NCBI GenBank assembly: GCA_947499255.1
Contig: CANMNF010000001.1
Coordinates: forward strand, 496,001 to 560,000
Length of the DNA stretch: 64,000 nucleotides
Direction: 5' to 3'
DNA from: an uncultured Sphingomonadaceae bacterium
Lineage (GTDB): Bacteria > Pseudomonadota > Alphaproteobacteria > Sphingomonadales > Sphingomonadaceae
The notes below the pieces were generated by a model, which was not told the origin of the DNA, did no database searches, and saw nothing but the letters and a program-made list of their open reading frames with translations. This document shows, one piece after another, positions 7,930 through 17,235 of the stretch. Position 1 is the stretch's first letter, and each line of letters starts with the position of its first letter. Position numbers and translations under genes: made by a program.

Positions 7930-10879
7930 GGCCGCGCGGCCCAATATCTATTCCATCGCCGCTCATCGCGGTTTTGCCGATGCGCTCGTGGCCGGTTTGG
8001 TGCCGCGTTATGCCGAAGGCGATTTTGGCCTCGCGCGGCTGACACTGCTGCTGCCATCATCGCGCGCCGCTCGCACGATTTCCGAAGCTTTCATTCGTCA
8101 TGCAGGCGAGACGGGCGGCAAAGGTCTGTTCATGCCGCGCATGATGCTGGTGGGCGATCTTGATCTTGATGAGGCAATGGGGCCGTTGTTCGATTCGCTG
8201 GGTGCGGGAAGCGCCATACCGCCCGCCGCCGATCCCACGCGCCGCTGGTTGCGCCTCGCTGCATTGGTTGCGCAGCATTATGACGATCCCCCACGCGGCA
8301 GCGCTTTGCTGCAACTTGCCTTTGAAGTTGGCCGCACGATTGATCGCCTGCTGGTGGAGGACAAGACCTATACCGATCTGCTTGATCAAGATGTGATCGG
8401 CATGACGCAGGAACAGGCAAACCATTGGCAAAACAGCCTGCGCAATTTTGCCAAGGTGCAGGCTGCATGGTCGCTTGAATTGGAAGACAGCGGCGAGATT
8501 GATGCAGCGGATCGTCGCAATCGCCTGTTTCGCGAAGCTGCGCGGCGATTGCGCGATGATCCTCCTGTAACGCCTTTTGTTGCAGCAGGCGTCACCAGTG
8601 CCGCGCCTTCTTTGGCCGAGCTTTTGCGCACAGTGAGTGAGCTTCCCAAAGGTGCGGTGATCCTGCCTGATTTCGATCTTACGATGGAACCGGCAGTTTG
8701 GGACGAATTGGGCAATGCCGATGGCCGCGATGCCGCCATGCCTTTTGCCAAGGATGACGCGGTCACGCATCCGCAATATCATCTCAAATTGCTGCTTAAC
8801 CGGATGGGTATTGCGCGCGGCGAAGTGCAGGCATGGCATCGCGCAGGGATAGGCAAAGGCCCGCCGGAACGCAGCCACGCGATCTCCAGCCTGTTTCTTC
8901 CACCAGAAGCGAGCAAGGCATGGGTGACTTTGCCCAAAAAGAAGCGCCAGCTTTCGGGTGTGCGCTTGCTGGAAGCGGCCAATCCAGAAGAAGAAGCGCA
9001 AGCCATCGCATTGCTCGTGCGCGAAGCTTTGGAAGAGCCAGAGCGCCGCGTTGCCGTGGTTACACCTGACCGCGGATTGGCTGCGCGTGTAGTGCAGCAT
9101 TTGCGACGGTGGAAAATTACGGCTGATGATTCCGCAGGTCGCCCACTGCCGCAAACCGCTGCGGGGCGAGTATTGCTATTGCTGGCGGAGCTTACGGCGG
9201 AAAAGGCAGCGCCAGTGCCATTGATGGCATTGCTGCAGCATCCTTTGGTCAAAGCTGGCGATGCCCGCGCGGATTGGCTGGCGGCGACGCGCAAGTTGGA
9301 GCTGGAACTGCGCGGCCCGCGTATTGCTTCGGGTCTTGATCCTATCGCGAAGAAGGCTGCAAAAGCTGATTTGGCGCAATGGTGGCACGAAGTTTCGGCC
9401 ATACTCGAACCCATATTGGCCAAGGAAGACGAGCGCGGCCTTGCCGATTGGCTCGACAGCCTTGCCCATGCTGGCGAAGCGTTATGCGGAGAAGGCTTGT
9501 GGGCGCGCGAAGATGGGCGCGCCTTGGCCGGGTTTGTTGAGGAATTGCGGCTGCACGCCCGCGATGCAGCGATTGCTTTGACCACTGCCGATCTGCCAAC
9601 AGCTTTGCGTGAAGCGATGGACCGGGTGGCGGTGCGCCCCGCTTATGGTTCGCATCCGCGTGTGGCGATTTATGGTCTGCTTGAAGCGCGCATGACGCGG
9701 GCTGATCTGGTGATTTGTGCAGGGTTGAACGAAGGCATTTGGCCACCAAAACCAACCACTGATCCGCTGCTTGCTCCTGCCGTTTTGCGTGCGCTTGGTG
9801 TGCCGGGCGCCGATTTTCGCATCGGCCTATCAGCGCACGATCTCGCTGGCGCAATGGGCGCGCCCGATGTGGTGCTCAGCCGAGCGCGGCGCGATGTCGG
9901 TGGCCCTACGATTGCTTCGCGGTTTTTGCTGCGGGTGCGGGCCTTGCTTGGCGATGATCTGGTCAAGAATTACGAAGATGAGTTTCCCATCGCGCTGGCC
10001 CATGCGCTGGACCCGCCGCCCGAAACTGTGCCGCTTTATCCGCGTCCAGCGCCCGAACCTTCATCCCAGCAGCGCCGCCACAAGATAAGCGTCACCGCGC
10101 TCGACCGGCTGCGTTCGGACCCGTATCAATTCTATGCCTCCATCATATTGCGCCTGCGCGAATTGGACACTTTGGACGCAGCGCCAACGGCAGCATGGCA
10201 AGGCTCTCTTGCGCATAAGATTATTGAGCAATGGCATGGCGGCCAAGGAACGCTGGCGCAGCTGACGGATCGACACCTCACCGAAATGGATGCGCACCCA
10301 TTGCAACGCGCACTGTGGCGGCCACGTTTGCTCAAAGCGCTGGAATGGGTGGAGTTGCAGTTGGAAGAGGCCGGGCGTGAGATCGTTGGCGTTGAGGCCA
10401 AAGGTGCGATGCAAATTGGCGGAATTACGATTGAAGGACGCGCGGACAGAATTGATCGCTTGGCCGATGGCACGCTGGGCGTGGTCGATTACAAAACCGG
10501 CACTCCGCCAAGCGCGGCGCGGGTGGAAGCGGGCTTCACTCTGCAATTGGGCACGCTAGGCCTGATCTTGGGCGCGGAGGGTTTTGACGGGATCGATGGG
10601 CATGCCACCGCCTTTGAATACTGGTCGCTGGGGCGCAGCAAGGATAGCGCGACAGGCTTTGGCTATGTCACCTCACCGGTTAAAACAGGCAATAAGCGCA
10701 GCGGCCTGCCGCCCGAAGATTTCCTCCCGGTGATGAGCGAGTTTTTGAATGAAGCGCTAGACCGATATATCCTTGGTTCTGAACCGTTTACCGCGCGCGA
10801 AAATCCCGATGCGCCTGTTTATGACACCTATGATCAGCTGATGCGGTTGACCGAATGGTTGGGGCGCGAAGAGACATGA
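7922..10879 (+). CDS. addB: double-strand-break repair helicase-nuclease subunit AddB
   Basis: A protein of about 985 residues, the alphaproteobacterial AddB form. AddAB resects double-strand DNA ends and loads RecA; AddB carries an inactivated helicase fold and one nuclease. Seen here are an N-terminal region with LLPSSRAARTISEAF in place of a canonical Walker A, a central ICAGLNEGIWPPKP block, and a C-terminal RecB-like nuclease with GRADRIDR (about residue 840) and VVDYKTGTPP (about 855). Both a GTG (7919) and an ATG (7922) fit; I took the ATG. No Fe-S cysteine quartet is evident, unlike Bacillus AddB. The stop overlaps the addA start (ATGA). Confidence 0.93.
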   Translation: MSEAARPNIYSIAAHRGFADALVAGLVPRYAEGDFGLARLTLLLPSSRAARTISEAFIRHAGETGGKGLFMPRMMLVGDLDLDEAMGPLFDSLGAGSAIPPAADPTRRWLRLAALVAQHYDDPPRGSALLQLAFEVGRTIDRLLVEDKTYTDLLDQDVIGMTQEQANHWQNSLRNFAKVQAAWSLELEDSGEIDAADRRNRLFREAARRLRDDPPVTPFVAAGVTSAAPSLAELLRTVSELPKGAVILPDFDLTMEPAVWDELGNADGRDAAMPFAKDDAVTHPQYHLKLLLNRMGIARGEVQAWHRAGIGKGPPERSHAISSLFLPPEASKAWVTLPKKKRQLSGVRLLEAANPEEEAQAIALLVREALEEPERRVAVVTPDRGLAARVVQHLRRWKITADDSAGRPLPQTAAGRVLLLLAELTAEKAAPVPLMALLQHPLVKAGDARADWLAATRKLELELRGPRIASGLDPIAKKAAKADLAQWWHEVSAILEPILAKEDERGLADWLDSLAHAGEALCGEGLWAREDGRALAGFVEELRLHARDAAIALTTADLPTALREAMDRVAVRPAYGSHPRVAIYGLLEARMTRADLVICAGLNEGIWPPKPTTDPLLAPAVLRALGVPGADFRIGLSAHDLAGAMGAPDVVLSRARRDVGGPTIASRFLLRVRALLGDDLVKNYEDEFPIALAHALDPPPETVPLYPRPAPEPSSQQRRHKISVTALDRLRSDPYQFYASIILRLRELDTLDAAPTAAWQGSLAHKIIEQWHGGQGTLAQLTDRHLTEMDAHPLQRALWRPRLLKALEWVELQLEEAGREIVGVEAKGAMQIGGITIEGRADRIDRLADGTLGVVDYKTGTPPSAARVEAGFTLQLGTLGLILGAEGFDGIDGHATAFEYWSLGRSKDSATGFGYVTSPVKTGNKRSGLPPEDFLPVMSEFLNEALDRYILGSEPFTARENPDAPVYDTYDQLMRLTEWLGREET

Positions 10880-13800
10880 GCGCAGCCGTCTATCAACTGC
10901 AGGACAATCAGGCCAAAGCGGTCAAACCGCTGGATAGCGTGTGGCTGTCCGCCTCTGCTGGAACGGGCAAGACACAGGTGCTGTCCGCGCGTGTTTTGCG
11001 GCTATTGTTGGAAGAGGACGTTCGGCCAGAGCAGATCTTATGCCTTACCTTCACCAAAGCAGGCGCAGCGGAAATGGCAACGCGCGTCAATGATGTTCTG
11101 GCAGGCTGGGTGCGGCATGGTGATGAAGCGCTCAGCAAAGATTTGATCGCCATCGGTGCAAAGAACAATCCGGCCACGATAGCGCGGGCGCGCAGCCTGT
11201 TTGCTTCTGTGCTCGATTGTCCAGGTGGAGGCTTGCGGATAGATACGATCCACGCCTTTGCACAATGGCTGTTGGGCGCATTTCCCGAAGAAGCGGGCCT
11301 TATTCCGGGCACCAAGGCGATGGAAGATCGCGATCGTGAGGCGCTGTCGCAGCGTGTCTTGAGCGAGCAATTGTCGATCTGGGAAAAGAGCGATCCGCAA
11401 GCGATGGCAACGCTCGAAATGCTAAGCCTTGCCAAAGGGCCTGATGGCGCGCGCAAATGGCTGGCGCGATGTGCGGGTGAGCGGGATTTATGGATCGGGC
11501 CGGGCGGTTGGCAATCGCCTATGGTGGACCGGGTGAAGCGCCTTATCGGCCTTGGCGCGGATGTGACAGCAGAAGATATCGCCGCGATGGGCGTGGCACC
11601 GCGCTTTGATGAAGCGCCATTGCGCGCAGTGCTTGCGGCCTATGAGGCGTGGGGGACCAAATCCGCGCTGAAATATACGCCTGCGATCAGCGCGTGGCTG
11701 GCTGCTAATGGGGCGGAGCGGGCCGCGACTGTCACCGACTTGCTTAGCGCCGTTTACAACAAAGAGGGCGAGGCGAAATACGGCAAGAATATCGAGAAAG
11801 TCGAACCCGGAATTGGCGTGATCGCAGGGCAGGCGCGCGAAGCTCTTGAAGCCATTCGCGATCAGCAGCTCCTATTAGATCTTGCCAACTTCATCGCGCC
11901 CGCATTGGAGCTGGGCCGCAAATATGCGCTGGCTTGGGATGATGCGAAAGCGCGCGAGGGTTTGGTCGATTTTGATGACCTGATCGAACGTGCCGCAGGT
12001 TTGCTGAATACCGCGGCGATGGGCGATTGGATCCGTTACAAATTGGACCGGCAAATCGATCACGTACTGATTGATGAAGCGCAAGATACCAATGCCGCGC
12101 AATGGGATATTATCGACGCGCTCACCGGCGATTTCTTCACCGGGGAAGGGCAGGCAGGAGAGCGCAACCGGACCATTTTTGTGGTGGGCGATTACAAGCA
12201 GGCGATTTTCGGGTTCCAAGGCACCAGTCCTGAAAACTTTGCCGCTGCGCGCAAACGTTATGCTGAATTGCTGCACGTCCGCAAAGCCAATGCCGAACAG
12301 CTGCGCCTCAATCACAGCTATGATATTTTGCAGGAATTGCCGCTGGGCCGCAGTTATCGCACGGCCAAACCGGTGCTGGAATTTGTCGACCGGGCGATTG
12401 ATGCGATCGGGCATGACAATATCGGTCTCGACCGGAAGCCTGATCTGCATTTCGGCGATGATCGTCCGGGCCTTGTCACATTGTGGAAGCCGGTGCCCGG
12501 GCAGGATGATAGCGACGAGAATGACGGCGACGGTGATGGCGATAGCGGGGTGCAATTGCGCACCACGAAATCGGATCGCCGCATGGCTGACAGGATCGCA
12601 GCGCAAGTTAAAGAATGGATCGACCGGGGCTTTCCCCTCGCCAAAGGAAAACCGCGCAATGCGACACCGGGCGATATCATGGTGCTGGTGCGCAAACGGG
12701 CGGAATTGGCCGGGCTGATCGTGGCGCGCCTCCATGCGGCCGGTGTTAAAGTGGCTGGTGTTGATCGGTTGCGTTTGGGCGCGCCTTTGGCGGTGAAGGA
12801 TTTGCTGGCCGCGCTGCGCTTTGCCGTGCAGCCGCGCGATGATTTGAGCCTTGCTTGCCTGCTTGTTTCACCATTGATCGGGTGGACGCAGGAGCAATTG
12901 CTCGAACACGGTTATCGTGAAGGCCGCGTAACCTTGTGGCGGCATCTGCAATTCAGCGATCACCCTGACGCAATGGCAGCGGTTGCGATGCTGAAAGAGC
13001 TGCTCTCCAACGCTGATTATGAACCGCCGCAAGCTTTGCTGCATTGGATGCTGGTCGGTCCGTGGAAAGGGCGGGGCAAGCTGCTGGCACGGTTGGGCAG
13101 CGAAGCGGGTGATCAGATTGACGAACTTCTCAATGCCGCGCACCAATTTGCGGCCAATCATACGCCGAGCCTGCAAGGCTTTATCCATTGGTTCGACAGC
13201 GACGATAGCGAGCTGAAACGCGAGGCAGAAGGCCCCGGTGGCCTTGTCCGCGTGATGACGGTGCATGGTTCCAAAGGATTGCAGGCACCGCTTGTTATCC
13301 TCGCCGATGCTTGCGGTGATCCTGAAAGATCACGCGCACGCGATTTGACCCTTACCGAGGCAGAGACGAAGCGCGATGTCCCTATTCCCGACCTTGCGAC
13401 AGATCAGCGTGTCGGCCGCATTCAACGCGATTACGATGCCGCCAAAGCGAGCGAAATGCAGGAGCATTGGCGGCTGCTTTATGTCGCCATGACCCGCGCG
13501 GAAGAGGCGCTGTTTATCGGCGGGGCGCTGGGCAAGAAACAGACCGAAGCGCCTGATGCGAGCTGGTATGCGATGCTCGCCCCGCTATTTGCCGGCGAAG
13601 CGATTGCCGATGATCGCTGGGGTGAGCGGTTTGAGATCGGAACGCGCGCGCCCGAAGTGACCAAGCGCGCGCAATCCGAACTCGCAATCCTGCCCGGACT
13701 GCCTGCGTGGGCGAAGCAGCCGATTGGCGAAGAACCACGGCCACCGCGCCCCTTGGCACCATCCGGCATGGGTGAGGATTTGAGCGCTGATCCGCCGTTG

Positions 13801-14331
13801 CCTGCTGAACAAGCGGCCATTGCGGCGCGGCGCGGCGTTCTGATCCACGCTTTGCTCGAGCGCTTGCCCGACGTACCTTTAGATTTGCGCGAGGCGAGCG
13901 GGCGTGCTTGGCTCAAGCGCCAAGGCAGGGAATTGTCAGAGGCGGAACGCGAGGAGATGTTGGCCCGCGCGATAAGCGTTCTGGATGAAGAGCAATGGCG
14001 CGACTTGTTTGGCCCCAATGCCCTTGCCGAAGTGCCCATTGCGGCCACTGTGGGGCACGATGTGATTGCCGGCACGATTGATCGGCTTTTGATCAAGGAT
14101 GCCCGCATTCTGGTCGCCGATTTCAAAACCGCGCGCCGCCCGCCCAGCGATGTCAGTGGCATTCCCGATGCCACGTTGAAACAAATGGCAGCTTATGTGG
14201 CCGCGCTGGAAGTCATCTATCCCAAGCGCCTGATAGAGGCCGCAATTCTCTATACCCAAACCCCGCAACTCATCGCGTTGCCCGATGAATTGCTGGCAGT
14301 GCACAAGCCGGGATTGGCCAAGGCACAATAA
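10876..14331 (+). CDS. addA: double-strand-break repair helicase-nuclease subunit AddA
   Basis: A UvrD/RecB-type helicase fused to a nuclease, 1151 residues. Walker A is SASAGTGKTQ (about residues 25-34). Later motifs include LVDFDDLIERA, VLIDEAQDTNAAQ, VVGDYKQAIFGFQG, VMTVHGSKGLQAPLV and LYVAMTRAEEALF, all superfamily 1 helicase signatures. The C-terminal nuclease shows GTIDRLLI and LVADFKTAR (about residue 1070). The start at 10876 forms ATGA with addB. An acidic Asp/Gly run at residues 544-557 is an unusual local insertion. It is the last gene of the divL-to-addA coupled run; trxA follows after 72 bases. Confidence 0.95.
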   Translation: MSAAVYQLQDNQAKAVKPLDSVWLSASAGTGKTQVLSARVLRLLLEEDVRPEQILCLTFTKAGAAEMATRVNDVLAGWVRHGDEALSKDLIAIGAKNNPATIARARSLFASVLDCPGGGLRIDTIHAFAQWLLGAFPEEAGLIPGTKAMEDRDREALSQRVLSEQLSIWEKSDPQAMATLEMLSLAKGPDGARKWLARCAGERDLWIGPGGWQSPMVDRVKRLIGLGADVTAEDIAAMGVAPRFDEAPLRAVLAAYEAWGTKSALKYTPAISAWLAANGAERAATVTDLLSAVYNKEGEAKYGKNIEKVEPGIGVIAGQAREALEAIRDQQLLLDLANFIAPALELGRKYALAWDDAKAREGLVDFDDLIERAAGLLNTAAMGDWIRYKLDRQIDHVLIDEAQDTNAAQWDIIDALTGDFFTGEGQAGERNRTIFVVGDYKQAIFGFQGTSPENFAAARKRYAELLHVRKANAEQLRLNHSYDILQELPLGRSYRTAKPVLEFVDRAIDAIGHDNIGLDRKPDLHFGDDRPGLVTLWKPVPGQDDSDENDGDGDGDSGVQLRTTKSDRRMADRIAAQVKEWIDRGFPLAKGKPRNATPGDIMVLVRKRAELAGLIVARLHAAGVKVAGVDRLRLGAPLAVKDLLAALRFAVQPRDDLSLACLLVSPLIGWTQEQLLEHGYREGRVTLWRHLQFSDHPDAMAAVAMLKELLSNADYEPPQALLHWMLVGPWKGRGKLLARLGSEAGDQIDELLNAAHQFAANHTPSLQGFIHWFDSDDSELKREAEGPGGLVRVMTVHGSKGLQAPLVILADACGDPERSRARDLTLTEAETKRDVPIPDLATDQRVGRIQRDYDAAKASEMQEHWRLLYVAMTRAEEALFIGGALGKKQTEAPDASWYAMLAPLFAGEAIADDRWGERFEIGTRAPEVTKRAQSELAILPGLPAWAKQPIGEEPRPPRPLAPSGMGEDLSADPPLPAEQAAIAARRGVLIHALLERLPDVPLDLREASGRAWLKRQGRELSEAEREEMLARAISVLDEEQWRDLFGPNALAEVPIAATVGHDVIAGTIDRLLIKDARILVADFKTARRPPSDVSGIPDATLKQMAAYVAALEVIYPKRLIEAAILYTQTPQLIALPDELLAVHKPGLAKAQ

Positions 14332-14403
14332 TCCTTTGCGGATGGGATATTGCACGGCGCTGATGCGTCTCTAAGTTAAAGATCAATCAAGGAGACATCC
14401 AAA

Positions 14404-14724
14404 ATGGCGACTGTAACCGTAACCGATGCCAGCTTTCAGGCTGACGTGCTTGACGCTGATAAGCCAGTGCTGGTGGATTTCTGGGCCGATTGGTGTGGTC
14501 CGTGCAAAATGATCGCGCCTGCGCTTGAAGAAATCAGCGAAGAATTGGGTGAGAAAGTCACTATCGCCAAGATGGACATCATGGAGAATCCTGATGTGCC
14601 CGGCAAAATGGGTGTGCAATCAATCCCGTTCCTCGTGCTGTTCAAAGACGGTCAGCCCGTCGCACAGCAAATGGGCGCAGCGCCCAAGGGCCAGCTTAAA
14701 GGTTGGCTCGAAGGCGAATTGTAA
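14404..14724 (+). CDS. trxA: thioredoxin
   Basis: A 106-residue cytosolic dithiol-disulfide oxidoreductase. The active site WCGPCK has Cys31 and Cys34. VDFWADWCGPCKMIAP, the cis-Pro in VQSIPFLVLFKDG and the length are those of classical thioredoxin 1. AAGGAG stands 8 bases before the ATG. It lies downstream of addA, a frequent alphaproteobacterial arrangement, and is convergent with the phosphatase gene, leaving only 3 bases between stops. Confidence 0.97.
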   Translation: MATVTVTDASFQADVLDADKPVLVDFWADWCGPCKMIAPALEEISEELGEKVTIAKMDIMENPDVPGKMGVQSIPFLVLFKDGQPVAQQMGAAPKGQLKGWLEGEL

Positions 14725-14727
14725 GGA

Positions 14728-15543
14728 TTAATTGGCGGCAGGCTCATACCCAATGGCGTTGAGCTTTGCCGCCAATTCTTCAAACAAAGCCGGATTGGCC
14801 GCTGCAACCATGCCTTTGCGGCCATCGTCCACACGATACACCGATCCGTCGAGCCTGTGACACGCGCCGCCTGCTTCGTTGAGAAACAGGCACCCGGCGG
14901 CGTGATCCCACGGCAAAGTCCGCTCATAAATCGCCAGATCGTGCTGCCCTGTTGCGGTGAGCGGATATTGCTCTGCTGCACATCCAGGCGCTGTGACGAG
15001 GGAATAGTGCGGTTCGATCTCCGCTTCGAAAATGTCGCGTTGATCAGGCAGCATAAAGCGTTTCATCGCGGCAAGTGTAGCCGGATCCTGCCCAGAAGCG
15101 CGCGCGACGAGTTTCTCACCATTGATTGTTGCGCCTTCGCCGCGCCTTGCGACACACAGCCGATCACGCTGGGGATCGTAAATCCACCCGGCAACCGCTT
15201 CGCCTGCATCGGCCAGGGCGACCATGATCGCGAAATGCCCATCGCCCTTTGCAAAATTGCTCGTCCCGTCAATCGGATCGATGATCCAGCACGCGTCTGA
15301 CAGTTTCTCCATGATGGAAGCATCTTCATGCACCGCCTCTTCCCCCACGACAGCGATATCGGGCGCTAACTTGTTCAGCGCTTCGGTGAGGAAAATCTCG
15401 GTCTCCTTATCGGCTACAGTGACGAAATCGTCCTTCGCCTTTTCCTCAACCTCATTCTCCGCCAGATTGCGCCAACGCGGCATGATCACTCGCTGCGATA
15501 CAAAGCGGAAGATATCGCGCAATTCGTTATCAAGCGCGCTCAT
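14728..15543 (-). CDS. inositol monophosphatase family phosphatase
   Basis: A 271-residue Mg-dependent, Li-sensitive-type phosphatase. The metal-site motif WIIDPIDGTSNF gives Asp89 and Asp92, with Glu68 in VGEEAV. The second motif is LPWDHAAGCLFLNEAGG. The start at 15543 was chosen because its ATG overlaps the argJ stop (ATGA). Substrates of the family include inositol phosphates, histidinol phosphate (HisN type) and 3'-phosphoadenosine 5'-phosphate. The coupling with argJ suggests amino-acid metabolism, so a HisN role is possible but not shown. Confidence 0.88.
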   Translation of the reverse strand: MSALDNELRDIFRFVSQRVIMPRWRNLAENEVEEKAKDDFVTVADKETEIFLTEALNKLAPDIAVVGEEAVHEDASIMEKLSDACWIIDPIDGTSNFAKGDGHFAIMVALADAGEAVAGWIYDPQRDRLCVARRGEGATINGEKLVARASGQDPATLAAMKRFMLPDQRDIFEAEIEPHYSLVTAPGCAAEQYPLTATGQHDLAIYERTLPWDHAAGCLFLNEAGGACHRLDGSVYRVDDGRKGMVAAANPALFEELAAKLNAIGYEPAAN

Positions 15544-16766
15544 GATCGGTAATCCGCATTGATCGAAATGTAGCCATGCGTGAGATCGCAGGTCCAAATG
15601 GTTGCGCGGCCTTCTCCCATGCCCAGATCCACGGCGATATCGACCTCACGCCCTTCGAGATGTTTGGCGACAGGTGCCTCATCGTAATTAGCCACGGGCA
15701 GGCCATCGCGCGCAGCCCAGATGCCGCCAAAAGCGATGGAGAGCTTGTCACGATCCGCAGGCTCACCCGCTTTGCCAACCGCCATGACTACGCGGCCCCA
15801 ATTGGCATCGCCGCCAGCAATTGCGGTCTTCACCAAAGGCGAATTCGCGATAGCCAGGCCGACGCGCCGGGCGCTTTCATCGTCTGCTGCGCCTGAAACG
15901 CTAACGCTGATAAATTTCTGTGCCCCTTCGCCATCGCGCACAACCAAATGCGCAAGTTGGCGGCACATATCTTCCATCGCGGCCATAAAGGCATCGGCCC
16001 CCGGATCATCGAAAGAGGTGAGGGGAGCATTGCCCGCTTTGGCGGTTGCAAAGGCGAGGACCGTATCGCTGGTCGAGGTGTCGCTATCTACCGTGATGCA
16101 AGAGAATGTGCGTTTGTTTGCAACAGAAAGGCAATGTTGCAGGAAGGCAGGCTCCACCGCGGCATCGGTGAAGATATAGCCCAGCATCGTGGCCATATCG
16201 GGCGCGATCATGCCGCTGCCTTTGATGATCCCGGCAAAGGCCACGCGGTGTTCGCCCACCATCGCCGCGGTAATTGCGCCCTTTGCAAAGGTATCGGTGG
16301 TGCCAATCGCGTTGGTCGCATCTTCCCAGCTTACCGGGGTAGCGTTCAACACATTGGCCACGCCATCGCGCGCCTTATCCTTGGGCAAAGGCACGCCGAT
16401 CACGCCGGTGGAGGAAACAAACACATCAGACGGCGCGCAATCCAGATGCGCGGCGACTTGCGCCATGATCTGCTCCACCGCTTCACGCCCGCGATATCCG
16501 GTAAAAGCATTGGAATTACCCGCATTGACGATCAGTGCGCGCGCATGGCCGAGCTTGACTTGCTCGCGCCCAAGCTCAACCTCACTTGAGGAACAGACAT
16601 TTTGCGTGAATACGCCCGCAACCACCGTTTCAGGTACCAATTCCACGAAGGTCAGATCAGCCCGGTCCCAATCCCTGTAATGCGCGCGCGCCACGCGCAG
16701 CGTCACGCCACCAATGGGCGGAATATCGGGAAAAGGCCGGGCGAGGGGCGAGCGTTCAAGGTCCAT
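15540..16766 (-). CDS. argJ: bifunctional ornithine acetyltransferase / N-acetylglutamate synthase
   Basis: A 408-residue enzyme of the cyclic arginine pathway that moves the acetyl group from N-acetylornithine to glutamate. The precursor self-cleaves before Thr193 in MIAPDMATMLGYIFTD; this conserved motif is intact. Other hallmarks are LIVNAGNSNAFTG, VSSTGVIGVPLP and, near the C-terminus, IAGGDANWGRVVMAVG. The N-terminal SPLARPFPDIPPIGGV is typical. It is the first gene of a two-gene operon with the phosphatase, divergent from the small secreted protein and secA. Confidence 0.96.
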   Translation of the reverse strand: MDLERSPLARPFPDIPPIGGVTLRVARAHYRDWDRADLTFVELVPETVVAGVFTQNVCSSSEVELGREQVKLGHARALIVNAGNSNAFTGYRGREAVEQIMAQVAAHLDCAPSDVFVSSTGVIGVPLPKDKARDGVANVLNATPVSWEDATNAIGTTDTFAKGAITAAMVGEHRVAFAGIIKGSGMIAPDMATMLGYIFTDAAVEPAFLQHCLSVANKRTFSCITVDSDTSTSDTVLAFATAKAGNAPLTSFDDPGADAFMAAMEDMCRQLAHLVVRDGEGAQKFISVSVSGAADDESARRVGLAIANSPLVKTAIAGGDANWGRVVMAVGKAGEPADRDKLSIAFGGIWAARDGLPVANYDEAPVAKHLEGREVDIAVDLGMGEGRATIWTCDLTHGYISINADYRS

Positions 16767-16883
16767 ACCACGCGCGCTTAATAGCTTGCCCGCGCCATCG
16801 CAATCATCAGATGGGGTTAAAGGTAGCGATCCGAAGGGCTGCTAACTGGACTTTAGGGGGTTAGTCGCTATTTGCACTGGGAC

Positions 16884-17141
16884 ATGCTTCGCCAAGTCCT
16901 CACCTTGCTGGCCGTTATATCGGGTCTCACGCTTGTGGCAGAGCCTGCCCGCGCGCTGGATACCGATATTGTCAGCATTGCCGAGGCGGCTGACAATGAT
17001 TGCGAACTCAAAGGTGCGCGGCCTGCTGAACTGATCAGCGGCGTCATCGCCCGGGCCGAACGGGATAAGCCGTGCCCAAAGGCGACGTTGGTTGTCTGGT
17101 TCCCGCCTGTCATCCTTCAGGTAGACCGCGCGCACGAATAG
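16884..17141 (+). CDS. small secreted protein of unknown function
   Basis: An 85-residue protein. Residues 1-25 ([20 protein letters not shown], then PARA) form a signal peptide with cleavage likely after Ala-Arg-Ala. The mature part of about 60 residues holds two Cys (NDCEL, KPCPK) that could form a periplasmic disulfide. The start at 16884 is preferred for the signal peptide; a TTG 12 bases earlier is better placed behind AGGGGG and is possible. I recognise no family. It lies between divergent argJ and codirectional secA, with 94 bases before secA. Confidence 0.55.
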   Translation: MLRQVLTLLAVISGLTLVAEPARALDTDIVSIAEAADNDCELKGARPAELISGVIARAERDKPCPKATLVVWFPPVILQVDRAHE

Positions 17142-17163
17142 CCCACCGGCTTTCTCCCATCGC

Positions 17164-17169
17164 TATAAT
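17164..17169 (+). promoter_or_regulatory. candidate -10 box for secA
   Basis: A perfect TATAAT lies 67 bases before the secA start codon. No good -35 hexamer is present at 16-18 bases upstream, so it may be a weak or activator-dependent promoter, or chance. Confidence 0.3.
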
Positions 17170-17235
17170 ACCTTTCCGGGTGCGCTCAAAAGAAGCGCTC
17201 CTGCACTCTCATTACAGATTAGGAATCCGCCCCCC

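Noticed and set aside
8057-9154. Long antisense frame (365 codons) opposite addB
   Set aside because: Same reasoning: His/Cys/Arg-rich, without motifs, fully opposite a conserved gene.
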